DNA of 64,000 nt from Anaerolineales bacterium. Its GTDB lineage: Bacteria > Chloroflexota > Anaerolineae > Anaerolineales > Villigracilaceae. Under the pieces are notes generated by a model. That model saw only the letters and a list, made by a program, of their open reading frames with translations, made no database searches and was not told the origin of the DNA. The stretch covers positions 24,474 through 88,473 of the forward strand of contig JACMLM010000009.1 in the NCBI GenBank assembly GCA_014379595.1, given 5' to 3'. Positions 41,969 through 49,089 of this stretch are shown here, in pieces (position 1 is the first letter of the stretch; the number at the start of each line of letters is the position of its first letter). The position numbers and the translations under genes are program-made.

Positions 41969-42112
41969 TCATTTTTCTTCTTCATCATTCATATCAGGAA
42001 TATGCCCAGGTTTTTCTTTCCCCAACTCCAATGACCTTTGATATGCTGCCCACACCGCACGTGAAATGGCTGTGCGGAAGCCTGCCTTCTCTAAATAATA
42101 TAGCGCCTCGGC
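41969..42112 (-). pseudogene. Ghost of the proC 3' end
   Basis: Bases 41967-42114 align without gaps to 43119-43266, the last part of proC. The ghost encodes the final 47 residues of ProC (…AEALYYLEKAGF… to …MNDEEEK) with no amino-acid change and the same TGA. About 19 base differences were counted by eye, all silent. It begins two bases beyond the end of the unknown gene at 42116-42397. It has no start codon or upstream proC sequence. Confidence 0.9.
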
Positions 42113-42115
42113 AGG

Positions 42116-42397
42116 TTATTTCACGATTCCTCTGTCGTCTAAAAATTCAACGGGGTCTTTGTCCTTGCCATGTTCCCACATCAGCGAGAAGAACCAAGTC
42201 CCACTTTCACCGATCCAAAAATCAGCGGGGGTAAAGGTCATATTTGAGTCTTCGGGTTTCCTGTCGCTTTCGGGTGTGTATTCTGCCTGCCAGCCGAAAA
42301 GCTCTCCCTGCCAATATTTACCAAGTGAATGTAAATGCCTTGCAAATGATTTCACTTCTTTCAAATCAGGGACAGCCAGCGGGAGGATAGCAGACAT
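42116..42397 (-). CDS. Small protein of unknown function in the proC-end cassette
   Basis: 93 residues, soluble, rich in aromatic residues ('GKYWQGELFGWQAEYTPESD', 'FWIGESGTWFFSLMWEHG'). No family was recognised. It starts nine bases after the DUF5615-like toxin and is the third gene of a cassette with a toxin-antitoxin pair, so an accessory role is possible. Its stop codon lies three bases from the proC ghost, so the gene end and the duplication boundary coincide. Confidence 0.5.
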   Translation of the reverse strand: MSAILPLAVPDLKEVKSFARHLHSLGKYWQGELFGWQAEYTPESDRKPEDSNMTFTPADFWIGESGTWFFSLMWEHGKDKDPVEFLDDRGIVK

Positions 42398-42406
42398 AAA
42401 AACTAT

Positions 42407-42748
42407 CTACCTTTGTTTTTGATTAACTCGAATCAACTTCCCGGTTAGGTCGCCGATCTGTTGCACAGTTTCGTTGATCTGCTCCGACTGTTCACGCAAA
42501 TCAGGATTTTGCGTACAAACAATTATCCCCGCATGGTTGGGTATTTTCTCGTGCAATTCAATGAAATCACGGCGATTAAGTGTCAACAAAATACGACTTG
42601 CCTTTGCCGCAAATGCCAAAACGTCTTCATCTGGAGTTCGTTGATTGGCATTCCCCGCTTCGTATGATGTCAAAACATCATGTCCCATTTCGCGAAGATA
42701 ATTTACTACTTTAATGGGAAAGTTTTCATTAGCATAAAATGACGCCAT
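42407..42748 (-). CDS. DUF5615 PIN-like toxin
   Basis: 113 residues. It begins 'FYANENFPIKVVNYLREMGHDV' and continues 'DEDVLAFAAKASRILLTLNRRDFIELH' and 'NHAGIIVCTQN'. This is the DUF5615/Mut7-C-like PIN arrangement, with acidic residues at the N-terminal D/N-E-N site and the central 'T.D/N..DF' site. PIN-domain toxins are RNases. Its start shares one base with the stop of the DUF433 gene (TGATG), the usual arrangement for this toxin-antitoxin type. Confidence 0.8.
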   Translation of the reverse strand: MASFYANENFPIKVVNYLREMGHDVLTSYEAGNANQRTPDEDVLAFAAKASRILLTLNRRDFIELHEKIPNHAGIIVCTQNPDLREQSEQINETVQQIGDLTGKLIRVNQKQR

Positions 42749-43074
42749 CAGGCTTCCCCATTGGTTTGAATGGCTTTATCCATTTCTTCCCCGTGCGCAT
42801 CTGCGTATGCCCATGCGTTAACCAAATCAGCGGCTCGCAGGGAGGGGAAGTTTTCTAAAACGGCAACTTCTGTCCAACCGAGACGGCGATAATTTTCCAA
42901 TGTCCATACTGGAATACGTGTCCGCACAATGCAGGCTTCGCCGCCTGAAACACCTGTTGTTTTCTCAATCCCTGCCCAGGCATTACCAACCTCCTGAGCG
43001 AGTCGTTGTAATAGCTCCGCTTTTTCAGCACGGCTTAAACGTGAAATTTGGGGTTCGATATTGTGGATATTCAT
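42748..43074 (-). CDS. DUF433 antitoxin
   Basis: 108 residues. The DUF433 core is seen in 'GGEACIVRTRIPVWTLENYRRLGWTEVAVLENFPSL' read as consecutive short blocks: 'CIVRTRIPVWTLENY', 'RLGWTEVAVLENFPSL' and 'ADLVNAWAYADAHGEEMD'. The N-terminal ~40 residues are a helical extension ('ISRLSRAEKAELLQRLA'). DUF433 proteins pair with DUF5615 PIN toxins and probably repress their own operon. The gene starts 46 bases after the proC stop and heads the inserted cassette. Confidence 0.82.
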   Translation of the reverse strand: MNIHNIEPQISRLSRAEKAELLQRLAQEVGNAWAGIEKTTGVSGGEACIVRTRIPVWTLENYRRLGWTEVAVLENFPSLRAADLVNAWAYADAHGEEMDKAIQTNGEA

Positions 43075-43120
43075 AAGAGCCTCAACTTATGGATATTATA
43101 GCACTCGCTCGTAAATGGTT

Positions 43121-43972
43121 TCATTTCTCTTCTTCATCATTCATATCAGGAATATGACCTGGCTTTTCCTTGCCCAATTCCAATGAACGTTGATATGCTG
43201 CCCAGACCGCGCGCGAGATAGCAGTACGAAAACCTGCCTTCTCCAAATAATATAACGCCTCGGCAGATGTCCCGCCTGGGGATGTAACTTGATTCCTCAA
43301 AGTGGCAGGATGCCTGCTTGCACCTTGATAGAAAGATGCAGAACCTTTGATGGTTTGTAAGACTAACTGTTCTGCGATGCGGCGTGGGAATCCCATGTGT
43401 ACGCCTGCGTCAATTAATGCTTCAGTAAAGAGGAATACATACGCGGGGCCAGAACCTGAGAGAGCTGTAGCCATATCCAAATAACTTTCATCTTCTACAA
43501 AAACTTCTTCTCCCATGGCACCAAGAATCGAACGAGCCATTTTTTGCTGTTCATCGTTCACTTCTTTTGAAGCCGCCCAAACTGTGATGCCTTCACCGAT
43601 CTGACCCGGCGTATTCGGCATGGAACGCACAATGGATTTATGTTTTAAGCCAGTGCCGATCTTTTTGATAGTTGCACCTGCAATAATGGATAAAACAAGT
43701 GCATCACTGCGAATGCCTTTGAGTCCCTTCATCACTTCGCTGAGTCGTTGAGGTTTTACAGACAAAACAACCACATCCGCTTCATGCACAGCGGATACAT
43801 TGTCTGTTGTGGTTTTGATTCCATATTTTTTATGCAATTCCTCGCCGCGTTCTATCCGTGGACCAGATGCAATTATATTTTTAGGGCTGGCAAGTTTCTG
43901 GCGCAAGAGCCCTGCGATCACGGCTTCTGCCATTACACCCGGGCCGATGAATGCGATCTTTTTATTAAGCAT
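43121..43972 (-). CDS. proC: Pyrroline-5-carboxylate reductase
   Basis: The ATG at 43972 (MLNKKIAFIGPGVMA) has GGAGAAA upstream and is preferred to an earlier in-frame codon inside the DUF402 gene. The product is 283 residues. It has the Rossmann motif 'IAFIGPGVMAEAVIAGLL' and 'VVVLSVKPQ', and the ProC signature near the C-terminus ('MATALSGSGPAYVFLFTEALIDAGVHMG' in consecutive blocks, then 'LRNQVTSPGGTSAEAL'). It reduces pyrroline-5-carboxylate to proline with NAD(P)H. It overlaps the DUF402 gene by eight bases. Its last 148 bases are duplicated at 41967-42114. Confidence 0.93.
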   Translation of the reverse strand: MLNKKIAFIGPGVMAEAVIAGLLRQKLASPKNIIASGPRIERGEELHKKYGIKTTTDNVSAVHEADVVVLSVKPQRLSEVMKGLKGIRSDALVLSIIAGATIKKIGTGLKHKSIVRSMPNTPGQIGEGITVWAASKEVNDEQQKMARSILGAMGEEVFVEDESYLDMATALSGSGPAYVFLFTEALIDAGVHMGFPRRIAEQLVLQTIKGSASFYQGASRHPATLRNQVTSPGGTSAEALYYLEKAGFRTAISRAVWAAYQRSLELGKEKPGHIPDMNDEEEK

Positions 43973-44471
43973 GTTTTTCTCCAAAATCAGGTGCGGGCCT
44001 TGCGATCCAATGATCTGCGAGTTCAATAGCTTCCTTTGCAGCTGAATACATTTTTTCTTGAAATTCTTTTGTATATTGATAGGTTATTGCGGCTTCTGCA
44101 AACTCATCTTCATCAATGAGTTTGGCAGGGCTTTGCATATCTCTGACAACATCCAGCTCGTGATCTTTAAAACTCAAGATATTATTTTCAAATTCTGGCA
44201 GGGAAGCAATATTGATATAGATCTCCACCAATGTGCCATCCACATCAAATACTTCAATAAGATTATAAAATTTGTCTAACCAATAATATGATCGCAGATG
44301 ATGCTTTATCGGGTGATCACCAAGTTTCGTTTTATCGATCATCATTGAGCCAGCAGGTGATATGGTGACAATCGAGTCTGCATCAACAGACTCGATTGTG
44401 GTATGCCAGCTTCGGTATACGGTTCCGTCTGTTTTGCAAGCGCAGACTTGGATTACGTCACCTATTTTCAT
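43965..44471 (-). CDS. DUF402-family protein
   Basis: 168 residues. The DUF402/FomD-like pattern is visible in 'VYRSWHTTIESVDADSIV', 'YYWLDKFYNLIEVFDVDGTLVEIYINIASLP' as short blocks, and 'DHELDVVRD', 'LIDEDEFAEA'. The clustered Asp and Glu residues bind divalent metal in characterised members, which hydrolyse nucleoside di- or triphosphates or act in phosphonate pathways. It sits between a membrane protein gene (ATGA overlap) and proC (eight-base overlap), so it is part of the proC operon. Confidence 0.75.
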   Translation of the reverse strand: MKIGDVIQVCACKTDGTVYRSWHTTIESVDADSIVTISPAGSMMIDKTKLGDHPIKHHLRSYYWLDKFYNLIEVFDVDGTLVEIYINIASLPEFENNILSFKDHELDVVRDMQSPAKLIDEDEFAEAAITYQYTKEFQEKMYSAAKEAIELADHWIARPAPDFGEKHA

Positions 44472-45301
44472 TTTGTTCTTTGCAAATTATTGCTGCGGCG
44501 CGTTTCGATGTTGAAATATAATATTACCAGGGAAATTAATTGCAGCAGGATAATTACAAATAACCAGTTGAACCATCCAGTTTTCAAGTCTTGTATGTAA
44601 ATGAAGCCTCCGAGCAGGATCAATATTTCCCATATGCCGATTGTTTCAAAAACGATCCGCCAGGAACTCCAACGCTGTTGGGTTGCTGCATACAAAGAAC
44701 CAAATCCAACCAGCGAAACCCATCCGCTTACCACTCGCGCCGTAAGCGGTGTTAATTCCCAGGGCCAAGTTTGAATAAGAAGGTTTGGAATTACAAAGCC
44801 CGCAATACTGGTCAGCGCCAGAGCCGCCCCAATGACCCTTATAACAATGCGAAGCATATTGGGCACGAGGATGTCTCCAACCTGCAAATCTCTTGGATCT
44901 GTTTGACGATTATAAAACCATAGTCCGCTGATAAGAAACGGGCTAAGTATATACAGGATAAGCCATGCCTGAAAAGGAAGATGGCGAATGTCAAAGCGCT
45001 CCCAGTGAATGATAGTGGCCAGTAACATGCTGATCGTAAAAGCAGTAATGGCGGGAAAAATAGCTGCCACCCGATGCCAGGTTCGGCCAATAATTATATT
45101 GATGAAGAAGTAAGCTCCAGCCATGTAACCTGCCCCCATAAATGCAGCCATTATGTCAGGCTTGATCTCCCACGCAAAACGTTCGCCAGAGGTTTCCGGG
45201 TGCAGATATAAGATATAAAATGCCAACAGGAGAAAGGGAGTGACTATTAACGCGATAATTCGTGTCAGAGGAAAAATGTTATCGTTCTTTTGAATTTTCA
45301 A
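44468..45301 (-). CDS. Polytopic membrane protein of unknown function
   Basis: 277 residues with seven to eight hydrophobic helices spread over the whole length, short loops, and a charged C-terminal tail ('NIETRRSNNLQRTK'). Loop Trp and Arg residues such as 'GRTWHRVAAIFPA' and 'TQQRWSSWRIVFE' are regular. No transport or enzyme motif was recognised. It is the first gene of the operon with DUF402 and proC; its stop overlaps the DUF402 start as ATGA. Confidence 0.6.
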   Translation of the reverse strand: MKIQKNDNIFPLTRIIALIVTPFLLLAFYILYLHPETSGERFAWEIKPDIMAAFMGAGYMAGAYFFINIIIGRTWHRVAAIFPAITAFTISMLLATIIHWERFDIRHLPFQAWLILYILSPFLISGLWFYNRQTDPRDLQVGDILVPNMLRIVIRVIGAALALTSIAGFVIPNLLIQTWPWELTPLTARVVSGWVSLVGFGSLYAATQQRWSSWRIVFETIGIWEILILLGGFIYIQDLKTGWFNWLFVIILLQLISLVILYFNIETRRSNNLQRTK

Positions 45302-45338
45302 TGACTTCTCCAGATGTGACCTATTCGATTGAAATAAA

Positions 45339-45364
45339 AAGCGGACGTTGGGAAATGTCCGCTT
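45339..45364 (-). terminator. Hairpin terminator after ruvA
   Basis: An 11-bp stem with one G-T pair (AAGCGGACGTT) and a four-base loop, 20 bases beyond the ruvA stop. On the minus strand it is followed by TTTTATTTC. Confidence 0.7.
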
Positions 45365-45384
45365 GCTGGTTGACGCAATGATGC

Positions 45385-45960
45385 TTACTGGAAATATCCC
45401 AACGCCAGCCTTAGTCGTTCCCCTGTATCATCGGGCGCATCTTTTGGAATGGATTGGATCGCAGCCTGTGCTTCTACAACTGAATAACCTAATGCCGTCA
45501 ATGCCGCGAGCACTTCGCTGTCGGTATCAGATATGGTGGCCAATTTGGATAATCCATCACCAGGCTTAAGTTTGTCTTTAAGATGAAGCGCCATTTTTTG
45601 TGCAGTCTTTTTTCCAACGCCGGGTACACGGCTCAATACATCAGGATCTTCGGCGAACACTGCACGTTGGATCGCATCTAATGTCATGGTGGATAGAACG
45701 GATATTGCCACTTTTGGACCAACACCGTCCACGCCTAATAAAATATTAAAGAGATCTCTATCTCCCTGGGATTCGAATCCATACAGAATTAACGCATCTT
45801 CCCTAACCACGAGATGAGTGAACATAAATACCATTTCACCCGTTTTGGCTTTTGTGCGCATCGGCGCAGGGACAAAGACTCTCATTCCCACGCCGCCAAC
45901 TTCGACGATGAGGGCCGTATCTTCTATTTGTGAAATTTCTCCACGCAGAGTTGCTATCAT
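45385..45960 (-). CDS. ruvA: Holliday junction branch migration protein RuvA
   Basis: 191 residues, the usual size. Domain I has 'MIATLRGEISQIEDTALIVEVGGVG' in outline. Domain II has the two helix-hairpin-helix motifs 'LLGVDGVGPKVAISVLS' and 'LSRVPGVGKKTAQKMAL'. The C-terminal UBA-like domain III ('EVLAALTALGYSVVEAQAAI') contacts RuvB. RuvA holds the Holliday junction square-planar for RuvB-driven branch migration. It follows ruvC in the conserved yebC-ruvC-ruvA order. ruvB is not adjacent. Confidence 0.95.
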   Translation of the reverse strand: MIATLRGEISQIEDTALIVEVGGVGMRVFVPAPMRTKAKTGEMVFMFTHLVVREDALILYGFESQGDRDLFNILLGVDGVGPKVAISVLSTMTLDAIQRAVFAEDPDVLSRVPGVGKKTAQKMALHLKDKLKPGDGLSKLATISDTDSEVLAALTALGYSVVEAQAAIQSIPKDAPDDTGERLRLALGYFQ

Positions 45961-45979
45961 GATTGTATTTTACCGTAAA

Positions 45980-46012
45980 CATGTAGGGGCGGGGTAACCC
46001 CGCCCCTACATG
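45980..46012. terminator. GC-rich hairpin between ruvC and ruvA
   Basis: A 16-bp perfect stem (CATGTAGGGGCGGGGT) with a one-base centre, beginning directly at the ruvC stop codon. Related GTAGGG hairpins follow yebC and the MFS gene. Because it lies between two genes of a functional unit it may only partly terminate. Confidence 0.6.
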
Positions 46013-46495
46013 TTATTCATATCTTTTCGTATTCAAATGTGTGATGGCAATTGCCAATGCGTCAGCAGCGTCGTCTGGTTTGGGAATAGTTTCAAGTTGA
46101 AGCAATGCACGAACCATATCTTGTACTTGTCGCTTATCGGCAGAGCCATATCCAGCTACAGCTTGTTTGACTTCATTGGGAGTGTATTCAAAAGGTTCGA
46201 TTCCCGCTTTTTGTATGCAGAGCATGACTACACCACGCGCTTGCCCTACTGCGAGCGCGGTTTTTACATTGGTTTGAAAGAATAATTTTTCTACAGCGGC
46301 GGTATCAGGTTTATGTTTTTTGAGCAGGTCATTGAGTTGGTCAAATAACATTTCGAGGCGCGCGGCTGCGGTGGCATCTTTTGGAGTGGAGATAATGCCA
46401 TAGGAAACAGGGACCAGATCCCCGTTAGGAGTGAGGCGGACGAGTCCGTATCCAGTTGTGGCGGTACCGGGGTCAATTCCTAAAGCAAGTGTCAT
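46013..46495 (-). CDS. ruvC: Crossover junction endodeoxyribonuclease RuvC
   Basis: 160 residues. The RNase-H-like fold has its acidic catalytic set: 'LGIDPGTATTGYG' (Asp7), 'AAVEKLFFQTN' (Glu), and 'DKRQVQDMV' with 'PKPDDAADALAIAITH' (the final Asp pair). RuvC cuts Holliday junctions symmetrically. The gene is followed by ruvA and preceded by yebC, with hairpins in both gaps. Confidence 0.95.
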   Translation of the reverse strand: MTLALGIDPGTATTGYGLVRLTPNGDLVPVSYGIISTPKDATAAARLEMLFDQLNDLLKKHKPDTAAVEKLFFQTNVKTALAVGQARGVVMLCIQKAGIEPFEYTPNEVKQAVAGYGSADKRQVQDMVRALLQLETIPKPDDAADALAIAITHLNTKRYE

Positions 46496-46503
46496 TTAAA
46501 TAT

Positions 46504-46534
46504 TGTAGGGACACAGCGTCGCTGTGTCCCTACA
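46504..46534 (-). terminator. Hairpin between yebC and ruvC
   Basis: A 15-bp perfect stem (TGTAGGGACACAGCG) with a one-base centre, three bases past the yebC stop. It shares the GTAGGG(A/G)CACAGCG core with the hairpin at 47362-47388, so it is a local repeat family. Confidence 0.6.
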
Positions 46535-46536
46535 TA

Positions 46537-47292
46537 TTAGGCGGCTTCAAGGGCAGCCAAAGCTTCGTCTGAAACTTTGACGTTATGAAACACATCTGCT
46601 ACATCATCCAGTTCTTCGATGGCTTCAACCATTTTCATAAATTTCAAAGTTGATTCCACATCGAGTTCGATTTCCTGTTTGGCGATCATGCGTAAGCCAG
46701 CTTCATCAGGATGAACATTAACTTCATGAAGCGCATCTGCGATGGTCTTGAAGGATTCAACAGGGCCATAAATATCAATGATTTCACCGCCATCCACCAC
46801 ATCATCTGCGCCGACCGTGATGCCAAGCTCAAAGGCTTTATCAAAATTCAATTGGCTGGAAGGAAAAGCAAAATAAGATTTGCGATCAAACTGCCAGCCG
46901 ACCGCGCCCTGCTCGGCCATGTTGCCGCCATATTTTGTGAAGGCGTGACGCATATCGGGCACAGTGCGGTTGCGATTATCGGTGACGCAGGTAACCATAA
47001 GCGCCGAGCCATGCGGACCATATCCTTCAAATGTAATTTCCTCAAATACTGTGCCGTCTTTATCTTCGCCTGCGCCACGTTTGATGGCGCGTTCGATATT
47101 ATCTTTGGGCATGTTTTCAGCGCGGGCTTTATCTACTGCCAGGCGTAATCGAAAATTTGTATCTACATCGCTGCCGCCTTCACGGGATGAGATGACGATC
47201 TCACGCGCAAGCCGGGTAAAGATGGCGCCGCGTTTTGCATCGGCAACGCCTTTCTTGCGTTTGATGGTTGACCACTTTGAATGACCTGACAT
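46537..47292 (-). CDS. yebC: YebC/PmpR-family protein (TACO1-like)
   Basis: 251 residues with the family start 'SGHSKWSTIKRKKGVADAKRG'-type segment, 'FTRLAREIVISSREGG', 'NMPKDNIERAIKRGAG', 'EGYGPHGSALMVTCVTDNRNRT' in blocks, and 'GAVGWQFDRKS'. YebC proteins help ribosomes through polyproline-type stalls, and some act as regulators. Its place before ruvC-ruvA is a common bacterial arrangement. Confidence 0.95.
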   Translation of the reverse strand: MSGHSKWSTIKRKKGVADAKRGAIFTRLAREIVISSREGGSDVDTNFRLRLAVDKARAENMPKDNIERAIKRGAGEDKDGTVFEEITFEGYGPHGSALMVTCVTDNRNRTVPDMRHAFTKYGGNMAEQGAVGWQFDRKSYFAFPSSQLNFDKAFELGITVGADDVVDGGEIIDIYGPVESFKTIADALHEVNVHPDEAGLRMIAKQEIELDVESTLKFMKMVEAIEELDDVADVFHNVKVSDEALAALEAA

Positions 47293-47361
47293 GGACGTTC
47301 TCCTTCAAGATAACCACATTCGTGGGAATTATGCTGTTTCAACCGGATTATATCATTTTGG

Positions 47362-47388
47362 TAGGGGCACAGCGCCGCTGTGTCCCTA
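47362..47388 (-). terminator. Terminator after the MFS transporter gene
   Basis: A 13-bp stem with one G-T pair (TAGGGGCACAGCG) and a one-base centre, seven bases beyond the MFS stop. On the minus strand it is followed by CCAAAATGATAT, a weak U tract. Confidence 0.55.
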
Positions 47389-47394
47389 AGTGGA

Positions 47395-48678
47395 TTACAT
47401 GGATTTCGCCCGTTCTGCCATTTGATTACGCAGGTCTTGAGAGTCTTTATCTATTGTAAAGATCGCACCGAGATAAAAGAAGAAGCACAAGCCCCATGCC
47501 ACAGTGCAGATGAGCAAGATGGCGGTTCTTAGGTCGAACGCATCTGCAATGACGCCGGTAATGATGGGTGCAAAAGCTGCACCTGCGTTTTCGATAAAAT
47601 ATTCTGAGGCTTGTGCAGTTGAGCGGACTTCAGGGACTGTGATGTCATAAACTGTGGCAATGACATTAGCAGAAGCAAGCGGCATGAAGAGGGCTGTGAG
47701 GCACATTAAGATAAAGAATTGATTCTTTGCTTCAATCGGTGTGGTGATGGCCAGATACATAAAAACCGCGCCGAACAAAACGCCAACGCAGGAGACGATA
47801 ATACGCCCCTTGTTACTGCGTTTGAAAGCATAATCACCGAGCGCGCCGCCGACGAAATATCCGCTGGCGAGGATGAGGATGACTGGTGCCATGGTAGCGA
47901 TGATGCTTCCTGCATCATAGCCACGTTCTTTTTCAAGATAAGCAAAGAAGAAAAAGGTAATTACGTTCCACGGGAAGACGCCTGCAAATCCTTGTAAAAA
48001 GACAAACCACATCGTTTTCTTTTTAAATATCTCTTTGGCCTCAGCCCATGAGAATTTAAACGTTTGCATTTCAGGCATGTTCTCAAACTCAGGCTCGGCT
48101 TGTCCGCGCGGCATTTCTCTTACACCGAAATAAATCAGAATAGCGATTACTAATCCGAGTGAGCCAGTGATATAAAACACGGATCGCCAGCCACCGATCA
48201 TAGGAGCGATCATTTGGGCAAGGATCAAACCAACCAGATACCCGATCGGCTGTGCGAGCTGGAGAATGCCATAAATTTTTCCTCGCAGGTTCGGGCCAAA
48301 ATAGTCCGCGACGAGGGTGAAAATTCCAGGGTAGGATGAATCGTCAATTCCAGTGGATGCACGTGTGGTTAGAAATCCGCCGAATGTTTTCACGATGGCA
48401 TTGAACCATGTGGTGACACCCCAAACTAACGATGCAAGTGAAAGTAATTTTGTGCGTGAGTAGCGGTCATATAAATATCCCCACAGCGGATAAAGTACAG
48501 TTGCAACGATCAGTGCCCCTGAATTTACCAATCCCCATTGCGTATTATTTATTCCAAAATCTTCACTGATCTGCACTTGCAAAGAGCCGATCATTAATTT
48601 GTCGGTTTGATGCAGAAGCATGAAGAAAAAGAAAACAGCAACAACAAACCAGCGATACCGTGAATTTTCCTTGGACAT
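47395..48678 (-). CDS. MFS transporter
   Basis: The ATG at 48678 (MSKENSRYRWFVVAVF) is chosen, with GAGGG upstream; the longer frame would add 25 residues with no ribosome site. The product is 427 residues with 12 hydrophobic helices. The MFS loop 2-3 motif appears as 'PLWGYLYDRYSRTKLL' and an N-terminal 'QTDKLMIGSLQVQISEDFG' matches organic-anion or phthalate/sugar-phosphate type permeases. A long central loop contains 'REMPRGQAEPEFENM'. The substrate cannot be inferred from the neighbours. It is upstream of yebC on the same strand with a hairpin between. Confidence 0.82.
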   Translation of the reverse strand: MSKENSRYRWFVVAVFFFFMLLHQTDKLMIGSLQVQISEDFGINNTQWGLVNSGALIVATVLYPLWGYLYDRYSRTKLLSLASLVWGVTTWFNAIVKTFGGFLTTRASTGIDDSSYPGIFTLVADYFGPNLRGKIYGILQLAQPIGYLVGLILAQMIAPMIGGWRSVFYITGSLGLVIAILIYFGVREMPRGQAEPEFENMPEMQTFKFSWAEAKEIFKKKTMWFVFLQGFAGVFPWNVITFFFFAYLEKERGYDAGSIIATMAPVILILASGYFVGGALGDYAFKRSNKGRIIVSCVGVLFGAVFMYLAITTPIEAKNQFFILMCLTALFMPLASANVIATVYDITVPEVRSTAQASEYFIENAGAAFAPIITGVIADAFDLRTAILLICTVAWGLCFFFYLGAIFTIDKDSQDLRNQMAERAKSM

Positions 48679-48743
48679 GATGACACCCTCGCGTATGAGA
48701 TACTTTAGTGTATAACAAATGAAGGATGAAGTCAAACAAAATA

Positions 48744-48774
48744 AAAACAGCATCCCAAAATGGGATGCTGTTTT
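48744..48774 (-). terminator. Terminator of the small membrane protein gene
   Basis: A 14-bp perfect stem (AAAACAGCATCCCA) with an AAA loop, 17 bases past the stop of the 48-residue gene. On the minus strand it ends in TTTTATTTTG. Confidence 0.85.
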
Positions 48775-48790
48775 ATTGCAAAGATAAAAC

Positions 48791-48937
48791 TTAGCGATTT
48801 ATGATGAAGAGAACACCTGCGATCAAAGCGCAGATGCCGGCGATAATGCTCAAGACGCCGCCCATGCCCACGCCCAGAAGACCCAGACCAGTGATGACTA
48901 AAAAGATACCAAGCAAAATCCATTTCAAGTTACCCAT
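48791..48937 (-). CDS. Small hydrophobic membrane protein (48 residues)
   Basis: An ATG at 48937 preceded by AAAGGAGAATAAA gives 48 codons. The sequence has two hydrophobic segments ('WILLGIFLVITGLGLLG' and 'GGVLSIIAGICALIAGVLF') joined by a Gly-rich turn and ending in 'IINR'. The excellent ribosome site and the terminator 17 bases after the stop make it a convincing independent gene despite its size. The fold resembles small two-helix stress or 'lmo0937/DUF5670-like' membrane peptides. The exact family is uncertain. Confidence 0.8.
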   Translation of the reverse strand: MGNLKWILLGIFLVITGLGLLGVGMGGVLSIIAGICALIAGVLFIINR

Positions 48938-49089
48938 TTTATTCTCCTTTTTGGTTCAGATACGGATAGGGCAAGTGGTTTTCATCGCCCTTCAAAGATT
49001 AATAACGACAATCCAGAGTCCTTGTTACGTAATTTAATTGGGTTGCGTTATTAAAGGTTAATATAGGAAACACAGCGCCGTGTGGAAGG

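Noticed and set aside
41900..43270. Assembly artefact as the cause of the proC end duplication
   Set aside because: An artefact would give identical copies. These differ at many silent positions, so both are real sequences.
48732..48923. 63-residue ORF rich in His and Arg
   Set aside because: It is a frame shadow of the 48-residue membrane peptide gene, which has the ribosome site, and it runs through that gene's terminator.
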